The position numbers and the translations under genes are program-made. 64,000 nucleotides of DNA. Source: Clytia hemisphaerica (taxonomy: Eukaryota > Cnidaria > Hydrozoa > Leptothecata > Clytiidae). This document shows positions 23,431 through 35,407 of the stretch, one piece after another (positions within the stretch are counted from its first letter, which is position 1; the number at the start of each line of letters is the position of its first letter). Under the pieces are notes generated by a model. That model was given only the letters and a program-made list of their open reading frames with translations, was not told the origin of the DNA and made no database searches. Location of the stretch: assembly GCA_902728285.1 (NCBI GenBank), contig CACVBU010000918.1, positions 515,086-579,085 on the forward strand, written 5' to 3'.

Positions 23431-24930
23431 ATAATCAAACTAGTAAAGATTATGAGCAAGTCGTTAAAGAGATAAAAAATCTTCGAAGTGACTGCTCTGC
23501 GGGGTATGACAATCTACCAGTATCACTGATCAAACCTATCGCTGACCATCTAGCATCACCACTAACTCACATCATAAACACAGTGATCGCTTAAACCACT
23601 TTCCATCAGCAATGGAAAATCGGTAAGGTAACACCGATTCCAAAAACTGAACAGTCCGTCACTCCTGACCAATTCAGACCCGTCACTGTTTTGCCTATCT
23701 TATCAAAACTTTACGAACGTTTAATGACAAGCAGATCGTTGAGTACATCGAAAGAAACCAGATATATCAACAAACTATTTCTGGTTTCCGCAAGCGTCAT
23801 TCTACCTAAACACTCCTAATGAAGATACGAGACGACGTAAAAGCGAAGTCACACTAGCCGCCTTTCTTGATTATTCTAAAGCCTTTGATACCGTCGACTA
23901 AAAAACGCTGCTGGTAAAACTACGAAAGATAGGCTTTTCGAACAGTGCTGCCATGCTTATGCTTTCGTACTTATGTAATCGTCGCCAATTCGTCCAGATT
24001 AACGATAAAAAATCTGATTACGGAACTGTATCGTTTGGGGTACCTCAAGGCTCTATACTTGGACCAATTCTATTCAACCTTTTTACCGTTGACCTACAAG
24101 ATAACGTCGATGGTGGGAGTACAAACCGAAATGCAGACGACACTACTATCTATGAACACTGAAAGACAGTAAACCTCCCAGCTTCAATCGCCAACTTAAC
24201 ACATCGTTTAAACCAACTTAGAGAATCTGACGTTCAACAACAAAAAAACCAAAATCATGCTACTGCCAACACTAAGAATGTCAAACCTTCACGATTTCAT
24301 GAACCCCAATCACACAAGCTTTGATATCTATCACACAGACCAACTGATGCCAACTGAGTTACTGTGTATAAAGTTCATCCAATTCGATCAAAATCTAAAC
24401 TGGGAAACTCATATAGATAAACTCTGTCAATCAGTTTACGCAAAATTATACGTGCTACGCTATCTTCGTCGTGCAGCAATTTTTCGTCTGCAGAAGCAAC
24501 TGGCAGAAGCCCTTCTTATATCGAAATTACACTACTGTTGTTCATTGTTCTGGAACCTGCCACAAATCCAGTTGAAAAAACTATTAAGAATTGCAGCTCT
24601 CGTGACGCTGAGATATTCTACAATCGAGGATGTAGTACAGCTTGGTTTGTTACCGACCCAGCAGCAAATTCATTTTGAACTTTTGAAACTCGCACACAAA
24701 TCGATTCACCAGGATGAGTTTCCATCGTACTTAAAAGGTTTTAAATTAAGAGTCGCTGGAACTAATATTCGTAATGTTGAGGAAGTTGAATCTAAATACG
24801 AGACTAATGTATCGGAAAAATTATTTGTTGGCAAAGCAAGTCGCCTTTTGAATGATATTCCAAAAGCGATCAGGGAAGAACCTGATCACAAAAAATTTTG
24901 CAATATTTAAAAAAATTATTTAAAAAAAGT
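23430..24930 (+). pseudogene. Jockey/CR1-like LINE RT fragment
   Basis: Decayed RT on plus. Pieces in order are AGYDNLPVSLIKPIADHL near 23500, KVTPIPKTEQSVTPDQFRPV near 23625, SGFRKRHST near 23780, AAFLDYSKAFDTVD near 23860, a palm frame at 23953-24162 (SFGVPQGSILGPILFNLF, then NADDTTIYEH), and a C-terminal frame at 24257-24910 (FDQNLNWETHIDKLCQSVYA, LISKLHYCCSLFWNLP). Several stops occur, and no endonuclease part is present. It ends near a poly-A-like AAAATTATTTAAAAAAAG stretch. Confidence 0.8.
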
Positions 24931-25640
24931 ATTTATTAGATCGTAGTCTGGCAATATCTCTTACACATTGTAACTAATTTTTTTTCTACAATCGGTAACC
25001 TCACAGCAATCTATACATTAATAAGTCAATCTTATAGTTTTCTTCGTTCGAGTTTGTAGTATTTAACTCTACAATTTCTCATCATGTTCAAGTCTTAGCA
25101 ACGTTTTTCGAGTCGTGTCAGTTTTTGTTTTCAATCTTGGCACCATTTCTCACTTTTGCCCAATTTCTTCTATTCCAAGCCAATATATTCTAGATTCTAT
25201 GATCATGAGGTCTAGTGGTTATATTATTGACATTTACCTAAAATATTTACAATATTTACTTAATATTTTAGTCTGGTGGTCTGATCAACACTGAAATTTC
25301 CGCAGGATTAGCCACTTCAATATTACTACAACTTCTCCAAAATTAACCACTACAACATCAACAAGCTATACTTTCTGTTTTTTTCTGCAATTTTGTGAGC
25401 TCTGTCAGTATCTTATAGTTGTTTTTTTTGTGTTTTGCTTCTACAGCATATTTTTATTTAAATATGATCATTTTTAAATAGGACGAATAGCCATTGTAAA
25501 ATATGAAAGATAATTAAAAATAAAAAATAAATGAAAATAAAGACCATGAAAGGGAATGGTTTTTCAAAGACAAGAGAAACTTAGGTTTAACACTGAATAT
25601 TGATTGGTTTCAGCCATTTACAAATTTCGACTATTCACTT
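24931..25640. other. no gene seen
   Basis: AT-rich sequence between the LINE fragment and a small inverted repeat. No coding frame with recognisable features. Confidence 0.4.
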
Positions 25641-25654
25641 GGTGTGATAAACAT

Positions 25655-25783
25655 GGTTATGCTAAACTAGCGAGCTTTAATCTCTGGACATTTAATTGAC
25701 CTAGAGAAATCACAAATTAAGGGGTCCCAGACTTTTCTAGGTCAATTAAATGTCCAGAGATTAAAGCTTTGCAGCATAACCTT
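25655..25783. repeat. small inverted-repeat element
   Basis: Arms 25673-25705 and 25736-25768 are perfect reverse complements (AGCTTTAATCTCTGGACATT...). The pairing extends imperfectly outward through GGTTATGCT. The loop is about 30 bp. It lies just upstream of a Tnp2-like exon and could be a short MITE. Confidence 0.75.
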
Positions 25784-25789
25784 GTATGA

Positions 25790-26063
25790 ACTTATTTTTT
25801 CAGGATGTAATAAATGTTTGAAGACGTTTCTCACAGAGAAGTTTAGAGAAAAACCGGATTATTCAGACTTTGACTGTGAAAATTTCAATTTAAGAACTGG
25901 AATGGAACACAAGTTAGCTGCTGGATTAATTGAAAAAAGCAAGACAAAACAGGAAATGAGAAGAAAGAAAAACAACGTGTTAGATCTTCTTAACTATTCG
26001 AATTGCCATACTTTGATCCAATCGAAATGCATGTTATCGATCCCATGCACAACCTCCTCCTAG
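25790..26063 (+). pseudogene. Tnp2-like transposase exon scrap
   Basis: The exon follows a T-rich ATTTTTTCAG acceptor. It reads GCNKCLKTFLTEKFREKPDY, then through GMEHKLAAGLIEKSKTKQE. After a one-base frameshift near 26000 it reads YFDPIEMHVIDPMHNLLLG and ends at a GTAAGTT donor (26063). The DPMHNLLLG motif is a landmark of Tnp2-like transposases. Matching N-terminal sequence is at 16495-17240, but the two scraps need not come from one insertion. Confidence 0.65.
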
Positions 26064-26199
26064 GTAAGTTTTACCCAGATAAAGAACTTACTTTACTTTA
26101 TGTCACCGCAGTCGAGTACGTCTTCACAACATCCTGCCACCCTTGCTATCATTCATCATTGTTGGCAGATCTTCTAGCCGGACATTTGTTTCTCTGACA

Positions 26200-27846
26200 A
26201 TGCAATTTAAAGGACGCCTTCCTCTGTTTGGACATTTCATCTTCAGAAAAAGTACGTCGGAAACGATTTCTTCTTTTGCTCTGTGGCAATGACCTGCTTG
26301 CCTTGCTTTTCTTTGATTGACGACGGTTGAGATGTGCGGTAGATTTTCATAGATTTGAGCTTTGGTTTTATGCTTGCGCCATGAGATATTTTTTCACTCT
26401 CATGAGAAGACGGGTGTAGCAACCATCAAAACGATCCTGCAGTTCTTTCTTCATGGTACATGTTTCCGAACCGTAAAGTAGGATGCTTTCTACACAGGCT
26501 TTGAAAAAGGATATTTTTGTTTTGTTAGAAATTATTCATTGCCACACATTGTGCAGGCGGTTACATGCAGACCATTCTTGTGCTTCGAGTGTTGAAGTCT
26601 TTTCTGCAGTCTACGACGTAGGAGCCTAGGTATTTGATATCAGAGACTTCTTTTAGTGTAATTCCATCGTTTGAGGCTAACGGTAATTGAATCATGTCTT
26701 CATTGAGAGTTAGGTATTCTGTCTTTTTGGAATTCAATAGGAGATCAAAGCCAGAAGGGGCTTCTTCAAGAGACAGGAGAAGTTCTTGTCCATCTTGGAG
26801 TAATTGTGAGAGAAGAGTAATATCGTCCGCATAATCTAAGTCTGTGAGGTACTTTGCAGGTTTTCGGATTGTTTTTACATCAATCCCTTTCTCGTTCAAT
26901 AAGTCTGCCGATTGACGTATGATGTAATCTACTATAATTACAAATAGATATGGTGCCAATGAATCACCTTGCAGGATACCAGTAGTCGTTTTAAACAAGT
27001 CTGTTGGATTATCCGATGTGTTGACAAAGCTTTGAGGATTCTCATACATTATGGCTATGGCACGTATGATGTCATCAGGGATACCATAATTCTGTAAAAT
27101 GTGCAGCATTGCTCTTCTGTCGACACTGTCGAAGGCTTTAGCAAAGTAAACAAAGATAATTGTTGCCTTTTGCTTTCCAATTTTCATTTCCTCAATAATT
27201 CTCCTCAGCGCCAATATTTGAGGGATTGTTGATCGTCCTTTTCGAAAGCCATTTTGGTTACGACGTAGAATGGGATCAACATGTTCGGATATTCTGGATA
27301 GTATCATCGAGTTGTAGATTTTGAGGCAATCGCAGACAATGTAATTCCACGATAGTTTGTGGGCAATGAGAGGTCTCCTTTTTTTGGAAGAGGCAGAATG
27401 GACGACAATGATAGGGCTTTAGGTTTGTTGCCGGCTTTTGTTTCGTTGCAGAACTCAAGCAATGTGTCATGAAAGAAAAGGGATTTCCATGTAATAGCAG
27501 GAATAAAGTCAGGACCAGGCGTTTTGGCTTTTTGCAATTTTCTGAGTTCCTCTAAAGTAAAGAGTCCGGTGTTTATTGGTAGGGCGTTTGAAATTCGCTT
27601 GTTAAAGAATGGGGCGGTTATATCGAGATTGGTATCTGTTTCCTTTCCAAGCAAAGGATGGAAGTGCTTAAACCATACATGACGCCTTTGCTTTGGCGTA
27701 TCACCTTTGACGTTGATCACTGGAGAAGCTTTTTTGCTAGTAACTTCACGTAGGGCTTGCCATGAGGCTCCGTGTTGGTGCACATTGTGTAGCTTCTCTA
27801 TTACTTGTACTTTATTCTTGACTACTTCGTTAAGAGTTTCGTTGAA
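26200..27846 (-). pseudogene. non-LTR retrotransposon RT, 5' truncated at the giant element
   Basis: Minus-strand RT. From 27846 downward it reads VIEKLHNVHQHGASWQALRE, then KTPGPDFIPAITWK and LPTNYRGITLSAIASK. A frame change at about 27305 leads to QNGFRKGRSTIPQILALRR, FVYFAKAFDSVDRRAML, TGILQGDSLAPYLFVIIVDY, LDYADDITLLS and IKYLGSYVV. Downstream (26560-26200) decayed C-terminal pieces (QAGHCHRAKEE) continue. No endonuclease part lies to its right; instead the 27847 terminus of the giant element begins. The clade is uncertain (RTE- or I-like). Confidence 0.8.
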
Positions 27847-28487
27847 CAGTGTTTCCTCAACTCCGAAAAATACCTTTCCGGCATATACTAATAATGTATC
27901 CTGTAGGTTTCTGTTTTTTAAGATTTATCACTGTTGCGATTCCGTCTGGTTGCTGGTTTCTTCATTAATCAGCATTTTTTGAGCTCTTTAAAAAGTTATT
28001 TGCTGGTACGGCTACTAGAAATAAGATAGCCAGATGTAATCTTAAAAATCGATCTTAAGACTTACGCTTAATTTCCGTCATGTGTTAGAATAATTTTGAT
28101 TGCTAAAACTATGCAATTTCTACATGGTTAAAATTCCGTCAATGTGAGGAATAATTAGGCATTCCATTACATTTTACTCCGCAGAATTGGATCCTAGGTT
28201 GAAATTTTGCTGGATCTTATTCTAACTAGATTTTCGTTTTGGACGTTGTAAACATATTGCTGGAATGTCTTAGTAAACGGCAAAAGATTTAAAAAAATGG
28301 TTTCAATTATTTGAAATACGTTTTTCCAGCATTCTCTCGTATACTACAGAAGTGTACATTTTCTTTACTAAAACGTGATTGCTGGTTTTATAGAAACGAT
28401 TCTTTTCCAACAATTGCTGATTTTCTTTTTAAATTTTAGGTGCCGATTTAACTGGTTTTTCAATTTAAACTATGATGGCCGGCATTT
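27847..28487. repeat. left terminal region of the giant element
   Basis: The outermost 39 bp match the right end in inverse orientation. Further inside, the similarity to the right end (63721-63994) fades, but short TTTCCAGCA and TGCTGG words recur (28208, 28257, 28325, 28380), as they do on the right. These are probably diverged binding words. No coding seen. Confidence 0.6.
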
Positions 28488-28665
28488 CCTGGTGTATTTA
28501 GTGACAAGCATTTGCTGGTGTTTTTGAAAAAGTGTGTCGCCAGCATTTGCTGGTGTCTCTATAAGATTGTGTCGCCAGCATTTGCTAGTGTTTTCACAAA
28601 ATTGTGTGGCCAGCATTTGCTGGTGTTTTTGAAAAAGTGTGTGGCCAGCATTTGCTGGTGTCTAC
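28488..28665. repeat. left subterminal array of TGCTGG repeats
   Basis: About five imperfect units of 35-40 bp, each centred on a CCAGCATTTGCTGG near-palindrome with spacers such as TGTTTTTGAAAAAGTGTGT. The same units occur in reverse orientation at 63395-63720. Subterminal repeats of this kind are often transposase-binding sites; that role is inferred here. Confidence 0.85.
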
Positions 28666-29786
28666 GTTTTCCAAAAAGTATTTTGTTTCTTGATGGACGT
28701 TCTAATATTTGCAAAAGCCTAAAGCTCATAAAAAGCAAATCAAGCGTGTTCAATTTAAGCTTGCAAACAATAGGTCTTTTGTTAAGAAAATAGGTTTATA
28801 CATGTTTTTTATCGTTTAGTCCAAATCCTATAAAAATTAAGAACATGGCCAGGTAGAAAGCAAGAAAATGGGACATTTTAATAAATTTAGACTTCTCTTT
28901 TCACAAAACTGGATATGTATGTTTTGACAAGATTTCAAATTTTCCAAAACAATGTTGGTTTAATCATGTTTAATTTGACCAGATGTCAAAGAGATGTTAT
29001 AAGACGTTATTGATTTCAAAATCTAAAACTTTGATAAGAATATCTTAGGCTAAAATTTGCTGAAAATAAGCACATAGGCTAAGGCAGATTTTATAATAGA
29101 AAATAAGAAATACTGAGTATTCAGTGAAAGACCTGAGGAAGATCTATAAATAATGAACACAGTACTATCTTTTGTTTGTAAAACTAAGATATATTTCAGA
29201 AGATTTTATTACTTGATAAATTTGATAAAATAAACAATAATTACATATAGGCTTGCTATAAATCTTTAGCGGTGGGAAAAGGTATTTCAAGCTTTGGCAG
29301 GAGTTCGAAAAGCATGGCAAATCGTGTACAGGTTGTACAGAGTGGTGACAAAAATACGTTTTTACCATATGATTATAATGAAAAAGTATTCAAATGACAA
29401 AAACACGCACTGAATTTCTATCCACTTCTTTTTCTTCAATTATGAAAAAAATTGAACCAGTAATATATATTTTGCATTCTTGTTAGTTTGGACGATTTTA
29501 AGAAAGATATCGGAGTTTGCGAATTTGCAGTCTACCTTTTTTAAAACTGGGTGGAGCCGTGCTTGTAATAAAGATTAGTAATCTACCTAATAGGCTATTT
29601 CATAGTCAAAATGGAAAATGGTTGTCAGGAATAGTTGCCCTCTAGTAACGACTTCCGGTTAGCTTGACGCAAAAAAGTTTGACCAATAATAAGTTGTCAT
29701 TAGTGCTCAGTGGTCCTTATTCCCCATTACGATTTGCGACCGTGAAATGGCCTATTTTAAAGGTTAAATTATACATCTAGCGGCAT
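28666..29786. other. spacer between left array and gene A 3' end
   Basis: AT-rich with no recognised gene. A short MITE-like inverted pair lies at about 29588-29757 (AATAGGCTATTTCA against TGAAATGGCCTATT). The stop codon of gene A is at 29787. No clear polyadenylation signal was seen just beyond it. Confidence 0.4.
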
Positions 29787-30296
29787 CTATTTCAATTCCT
29801 TGTATTTCTTACGTAAATATTCACGATGTGACTTGGTCAGGACGTCGTTGATTAGTGTAAACCCATATAGAATAACGCTTGCTTTTGCAATCCAGCCGTC
29901 CCACGGTATCATCTTGCGCCTTTTGTCGTTTGAATAGAGCATATGGGGAGCCCATTTCTTATTCCAGCTTCCCTTCCAATAATTTACTCTCACTTGATTT
30001 TCCTCAACTTCGATGATCTTCCCTAAGAAATCAAAAGGTTGATATTAATAGATGTAATATGTAGGTCGGTAATCAATTGAGTCACTTATCTAGCGGAGCC
30101 CAGTGAAAGAATACAAGTATTCTAAATATTTACCTATTGTAGGTTCTGTTTTGCTATCAATCAGCCATATTGCTACCATCTGTCCAGATTCCATTTTCAG
30201 CTCCGATACTATTTCCACTGCATTTCCCTTTTGCATGGCTTGCTTGTATGCTCCCGTGTATGCCTTAAAAGATTTAAGTCTGAAATAGAGTTTTGT
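29787..30296 (-). pseudogene. gene A last two exons (barrel-like C terminus)
   Basis: Exon 30296-30134 begins after TTTTTACAG (TKLYFRLKSFKAYTGAYKQA) in phase 0. It ends ...EPTIG at a GTAAAT donor. Exon 30022-29787 follows TTCTTAG and completes the split Gly codon (GKIIEVEENQVRVNYWKGSW...), ending KKYKELK stop. The alternating hydrophobic and charged strands (VAIWLID, KIIEVEENQVRVNYW) resemble a Tudor/SH3-like barrel, which may act as a chromatin or targeting module. Only one copy exists, because the tandem duplication begins just beyond it at 30368. Confidence 0.65.
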
Positions 30297-30488
30297 CTGT
30301 AAAAATTGTTGTTTCGTATTACTTCGAATAAACATCCCTACACATGCCTCTTAAGAGGCAAATTATTTCTCCTCCTCAAAGTGTCGATATTATATCGGAA
30401 AATTATTATTCTTCGCAGTTGTATTATAAAGCTATAATTGATCATACACTTAAGTAAGATTAGTTTATGGGCTATAGTCCCGGCTGTT

Positions 30489-30612
30489 ATGCGCAAATAT
30501 GTAATTATTTTGCGCAGATATATAATTTCTGCGCAAATATGTAATTATTTTGCGCAACTATGTAATTTTGAGCTGCGCAGATATGTAATTAAATTTCTGC
30601 GCAGATATGTAA
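30489..30612. repeat. left terminal array of GCGCAGATATGTAATT words
   Basis: About six units alternating GCGCA[AG]ATATGTAATT and spacer. The same array is present in reverse at 35885-36030 and again in unit B (41735-41880 and 43210-43355). Confidence 0.9.
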
Positions 30613-30734
30613 AACACAACCTTTTTGACTTAGTTATTTTTTGAAAAACTAACTAAATTTTAACATTAATTTTTCACATACAAGAAGTAATATATTGAAC
30701 ATTGTTCTTGGACTAAGGCAAACATTTGGCGATT

Positions 30735-31060
30735 GTTGTTTTTATTATAAGCATCAACTTTATAAGAACACAATTCATAACTCTTAAACCAATGATTATT
30801 AGCTTTCGGCGGTAGGTTTTTTCAAAGCAAATATAGCATTGTACTTAAGCTAGAAAGATTTATTTTTCTTATAAGCATTAACTTTATAAGAACACAATTC
30901 ATAACTCTCAAACCAATAGATATTAGCTTTCGGTGATCGGTTCTTTCAAAGCAAACATAGGATAGTGCTTAAGCTAGAAAATTTTGTTTTTCTCATGAGC
31001 ATCAACTTTATAAGAACACAATTCATAACTCCTAAACAATATTTGTTGGCTTTTGTTTGA
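30735..31060. repeat. subterminal tandem repeat, about 125-bp unit
   Basis: Three imperfect copies of a unit containing ATAAGCATCAACTTTATAAG, CACAATTCATAACTC and ATTAGCTTTCGG. The reverse-orientation counterparts at 34330-34600 and 35410-35770 contain AAGATGATGCTTATAAG and CCGAAAGCTAAAACTTAG. Confidence 0.85.
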
Positions 31061-31661
31061 TAAATCAAATCTCTGAAAGCCTATTCCACTTAGAAAAAAA
31101 ACCGTGTCCTTATAAAATTATAATAAACTAATGTTAGATTTAGCAAAATTCCCTATTTCTTTCGATAGAGCCATTGTGTCTTTGTGAATGCCAATTCCGC
31201 TTCAAGAAAATTAAATTTGTCTCCTTTTAGATGGCTTAAAGTCAAATATTTTGCCTTAGTTTAATTTGTAAGGGGAAAGTAAGAAAGACATGTAATTTTT
31301 TTAAATGTCATTAACAATCAGTGTCAAAATATTCCTGAATTATGTAACATTCTTCAGAATTTCAAGTTCGAGCGAGAATCACAACTTCGATAATCCCACT
31401 CTATTTCATTGGATAATTCAATCAAATTTAATGACTTTGCTCGTAGATCGAGCCATGAAAAGGAAAAGGGAGTTTTGTTATCATAAATTAGTCCATGTAT
31501 TGGTAAAGACAACCAAGACAATTTTACTTTATCTCACTGTAATGTAAAGAAATGCAATTCATATCTACAAAATCAATAAAGTTTACAAAGGTGTGACTAT
31601 CTCGAGTCGAGGTTCTATCGAAAATCTCATTTGTACTTTTCTATTAGGTTGTAAAAACTAC

Positions 31662-31817
31662 CGTATTTCGTCGAATAAACGCCTTGGGCGTCTTTTTAAT
31701 TTTAAGACTTTCAGGAAGGGTGTTAAAGAAAAGGGTGTTAATTAAAACTTTTAAAACCTCCCATTGAGGGAGTCTTTTTTCTCAGAGAAGGAGCGTGTAT
31801 TCGTAGGAATACGGTAA
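31662..31817. repeat. MITE with CCGTATTT ends
   Basis: The left end TACCGTATTTCGTCGAATAA pairs imperfectly with the right end TATTCGTAGGAATACGGTA. The interior has ACGCCTTGGGCG. A flanking TA on both sides is compatible with a TA-target insertion. Non-coding. Confidence 0.6.
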
Positions 31818-32033
31818 TTACTGAAAGGTAAATATTACTCTACCAAGAGTTATTTGATTCTCATAAAGTAGTTGCTTATAGGAAAAATTAATATGCTCAT
31901 ATTGTGTGTGCGCTGTCCCTTGTTTACTCTGTAAAAACTAATGACCGAAGGGTATATCACCGTCTATCAAGAGTTATTGATTTGATTCTTATAAAGTAGT
32001 TCCTTATAAAACAAATAATCAACATAAAAGGGG

Positions 32034-34324
32034 TTGCGGAACGACCGTTCCGTTTTCGCAAAGCGAAGAAATTTCGACACTAACAAATTATTTTTATAAG
32101 TCAAACTTTTATTGATAATGTTTTCCAACTCAACTCTTTCTTTTTTATAAGAATTTTATAAGAACAATACGAGGCTCAAAAATTAAATACGCCGGGTTTT
32201 GAGCAATTCAAAAACAATTTAAGGCTCAAAGTGCAAAAAAGGACAGCCAAACCTTTAAAAAAATTTACTGGTTCTTATAAAAAATAGTGCAAGTGACAAA
32301 AAAGAACACACATGTTTCTTGTGCAATGGCTGAATGACCAACAACAAAGATATTACATTAGGCTTTAGGCTGGTAATTTATCTGAATAAATTGAAAGACT
32401 TTTATCCCATCTTTTCGTGAGTTTTTGAAACAATTACTTAGCTCTCTATAAAACTTTTACAAAGACAAATTTATCAACAATTCAAAAATTATATTATACA
32501 TTTCCCTTCAAAATTTAAAAGAAAATAGTGCGTAGTTTGAAAGATGATCTTGAGCTTTTCAGCCATTAGAACCTAGGTATACAATCTCTCAAAATGTGCT
32601 ACCTCTTTATGATATCATTCACTTCAAATGTAGTATCAATTTTCCGAAAAGGAATCAGCAGCCTAGCAATAATTTCCAGTAACTTATCAAGACTAGTGAG
32701 ATTTTTTGCGTGATGAAATTTTGTCTTTTTGTGAGTCTATTTTTGCGATATTGTGTGTTCGGCAAAAAGATGTTCCCAATGTTTCATTTATAAAATCAAT
32801 CCAAACCAGTCCAAACTAATTTTTTCAAGAACCTTGCCTTGCAGAATAAAATTAAAAAACTTCTTCATATAAGTATATATATCTAAGTAATGCCATTACT
32901 TTTTATTAGGCGGTAATAATAACAAGCGTTATCTACAATCTCACGTCAAAGAGTTTATGAAAATATAAGTTGATTCGCCAGTAAAAAACACTTTTTTGTG
33001 AAAGATATCTTGTTTGAAAATATATTCGAGCTAGCATCAAAAGTAACATACAGGTACTTTTATCATTTAAGTTGTCTTTTGGGCTAAAGTCATCAATCAT
33101 GCTTTTGTTATCACTTTATCGTACAAATATAAATCGGCATTATTCTAATTGATGATGATCAAGCTCCAATGTTAAACAAAAATCTCTCGAGAGTCAGCAA
33201 GCGACAATGGAGGAATCAACAATCAATCAAGCCAAATCAAAATGATTCCATTATCGAATAAATATCGAAGAAATCTTCAAAGACGAAAATAGCAACTAGT
33301 AATTATCATTTTGATTCTGCTTTCCAGTACAGTCTTCTCTTTTGTCTCGTAAACATTGCACGGAATAACATGGAACTGGCACAATTTATATTCAGCAGGA
33401 TAGGACCATTTTATTATTCTCCATCAATCACAATCTGTTCATACAGTCATAATACTATGTATATTTTGGTTTTATGCTGCTTCTTTGTTGTGCACGTTCA
33501 CCCACCAAAACTCTGAAACACTGCTGATTCAGCCAGTCGGCCGATCGGTAGTTAAAAGTCACCCATCACATCAATCAAGCTCCTTCACCTGAACCCTGAA
33601 GACAGAAGAGATGAAAATAATTATAGTTAGAGTAAAATGAAATAAACACACGACCCATATGAATAAAAATAAGCCTGTGGAAAGAAAACATGGCCATATG
33701 ATATCCATGAAACACATGGCCGAGAAAAAAACATTTTGTTTTGTGAGATGAAATCCAATTTAATACAAAAAAGTCAACACAAAGAAAACGTACTAATGTA
33801 ACATTCCAAAGGTAGTTGAAACTATAAAGGTGAAAAAAAATGAAGATTTACCTTTCAATGGGCCATAAATCAGTCCAAAAGTTAATGCATGCACCTCAAA
33901 AACCGAAGAGATTCGTTGGTTTTCAGGGCCATCTTTGTTGTTTTGAAAATGAAACGCAGAGAAAAGACTGGGCCCAGACATCTGGAAGAAGCGGGAAAAA
34001 AGCAAAGGAGATAAAGTTTTGGTACTATTACTATTATTTGTACAAAAGTTGCAATTTTCATAAAAGATCTTACATTATAATACTCAAAACATAGATTATA
34101 TTCTATTAAAATAAGTAATTTATGAAACAAATACTTCAAATAGTGCTAAACTAATTTTAACCCCATCCAACACGAAGCAAAGTCGATATTTCGCCATCCC
34201 ACCGGCTCATTTTCAGAAATTTTCGTACATATACAGATTTTTTACGCCACGCGCAGATCTAGAGAAAGGATGCTACACTCCCTATTCGGGCGCTTCGCGC
34301 CCTCAAAACGGTCGTTCCGCAAAT
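32034..34324. mobile_element. 2.3-kb inverted-ended element, no recognised gene
   Basis: The termini TTGCGGAACGACCGTT (32034 onward) and its reverse complement (ending near 34324) are perfect over 16 bp. CGCAAAGCG- and GCGCGAAGCGC-type sequence lies just inside. The interior is AT-rich with only short frames. No target duplication was resolved. It may be a non-autonomous DNA element nested in the foldback element. Confidence 0.55.
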
Positions 34325-34620
34325 ATGATCATATTATGCGCCGTCCCTTATTTACTTTGTAAGAACTAATTACCGAAATGTATATGACCGTCTATCTAGA
34401 GTTATTGATTTAATTCTTATAAAGCTGATGCTTATAACAAAAATAGTCACATCTATTTAAGGCGCTATTCCATTTTTGCTTTGAAAGAAATTTATAGAGA
34501 ATTCTCTTATAAAGATGATTCTTATAACAAAAATAATTACTTTCATTTTAGGCGCTAGTCCATGTTTCCTTTGAAAGAACCAATTACCGAAAGCTAAAAC
34601 TTAGTGGTTGAAAAGTTATA

Positions 34621-35407
34621 CCGGGTGCACCAAAAAAAAGTATACAACTTTGTCGAGATATTGTGAGCTTCAGGATTTAACTTTTTTGTTCATTCTTTTT
34701 TTATTGTATAGAGGATGCTCTAACTTGAATTTCGAAAACTATTTAAAAAAAACTGACTTTTTTTTAATGTCGAAATTTCAAAAAACCATCAAAAACAGCG
34801 AGCAAACTTTTCTCTTGACACTTACCTTGTTTACACATAAAAATACCAAAAAATGCAACTGTGTTCATCAAAACTCGTCACGGAATTTAAGAATATGGTA
34901 AAACAAGCTATTTCCATGTAAGATAATATTTTTGGAAAAGCTGAAATTTTTTTTTGGAAATCTCCAAGGTTTTGATGTTATGATATGTGAGAAAATTTTT
35001 GAAAAAAAAGATCACCATTTCTTGACTAGTTGTTCAAAGAACTTGGGTCTGCATTGAGTTTGATGGTGTTGGAAATGTTCATGACGTGCAAATAAGATGG
35101 GCAAACTGTTGGTCAAATATAAGATAAGAGAAAAAAGAATAAAAGAAACAATGAAGTTGTTTTTTTGTCATTTTGTCTTATTTATAGCGTGATTGCTGTT
35201 TTTAATGATTTTTTGAAATTTCGACATGGAAAAAAAGTTAGTTTTTTGGAAATAACTTTCGAACTGCTTTTTCAAATTTAATCTATAATAGCTCAAAATT
35301 CAAGTTAGAGCATCCTCTATACAATAAAAAAAGAATGAACAAAAAATTTAAATCCTGAAGCTCACAATATCTCGACAAACCTGTATACTTTTTTTTGGTG
35401 CACCCGG
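34621..35407. mobile_element. mariner-like foldback MITE (787 bp)
   Basis: The ends are CCGGGTGCACCAAAAAAAAG and its complement, with arms of roughly 180 bp and flanking TA on both sides. It is inserted in one copy of the subterminal satellite. A neighbouring satellite unit (about 35523-35545) shows the empty site AAAAGTTATAGAGAATTTTC, confirming the TA duplication. Unit B keeps only the right part (about 42534-42735). Confidence 0.85.

Larger units (their letters stand above)
31363..35206. other. interior of the foldback element, absent from unit B
   Basis: This 3.84-kb block has no counterpart in unit B. It holds a MITE at 31662-31817, an inverted-ended element at 32034-34324 and the left part of the mariner-like MITE at 34621. 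No protein-like gene was recognised. Confidence 0.6.

Noticed and set aside
28512..28793. 93-codon frame over the left subterminal array
   Set aside because: It is a translation of short tandem repeats, not a gene.
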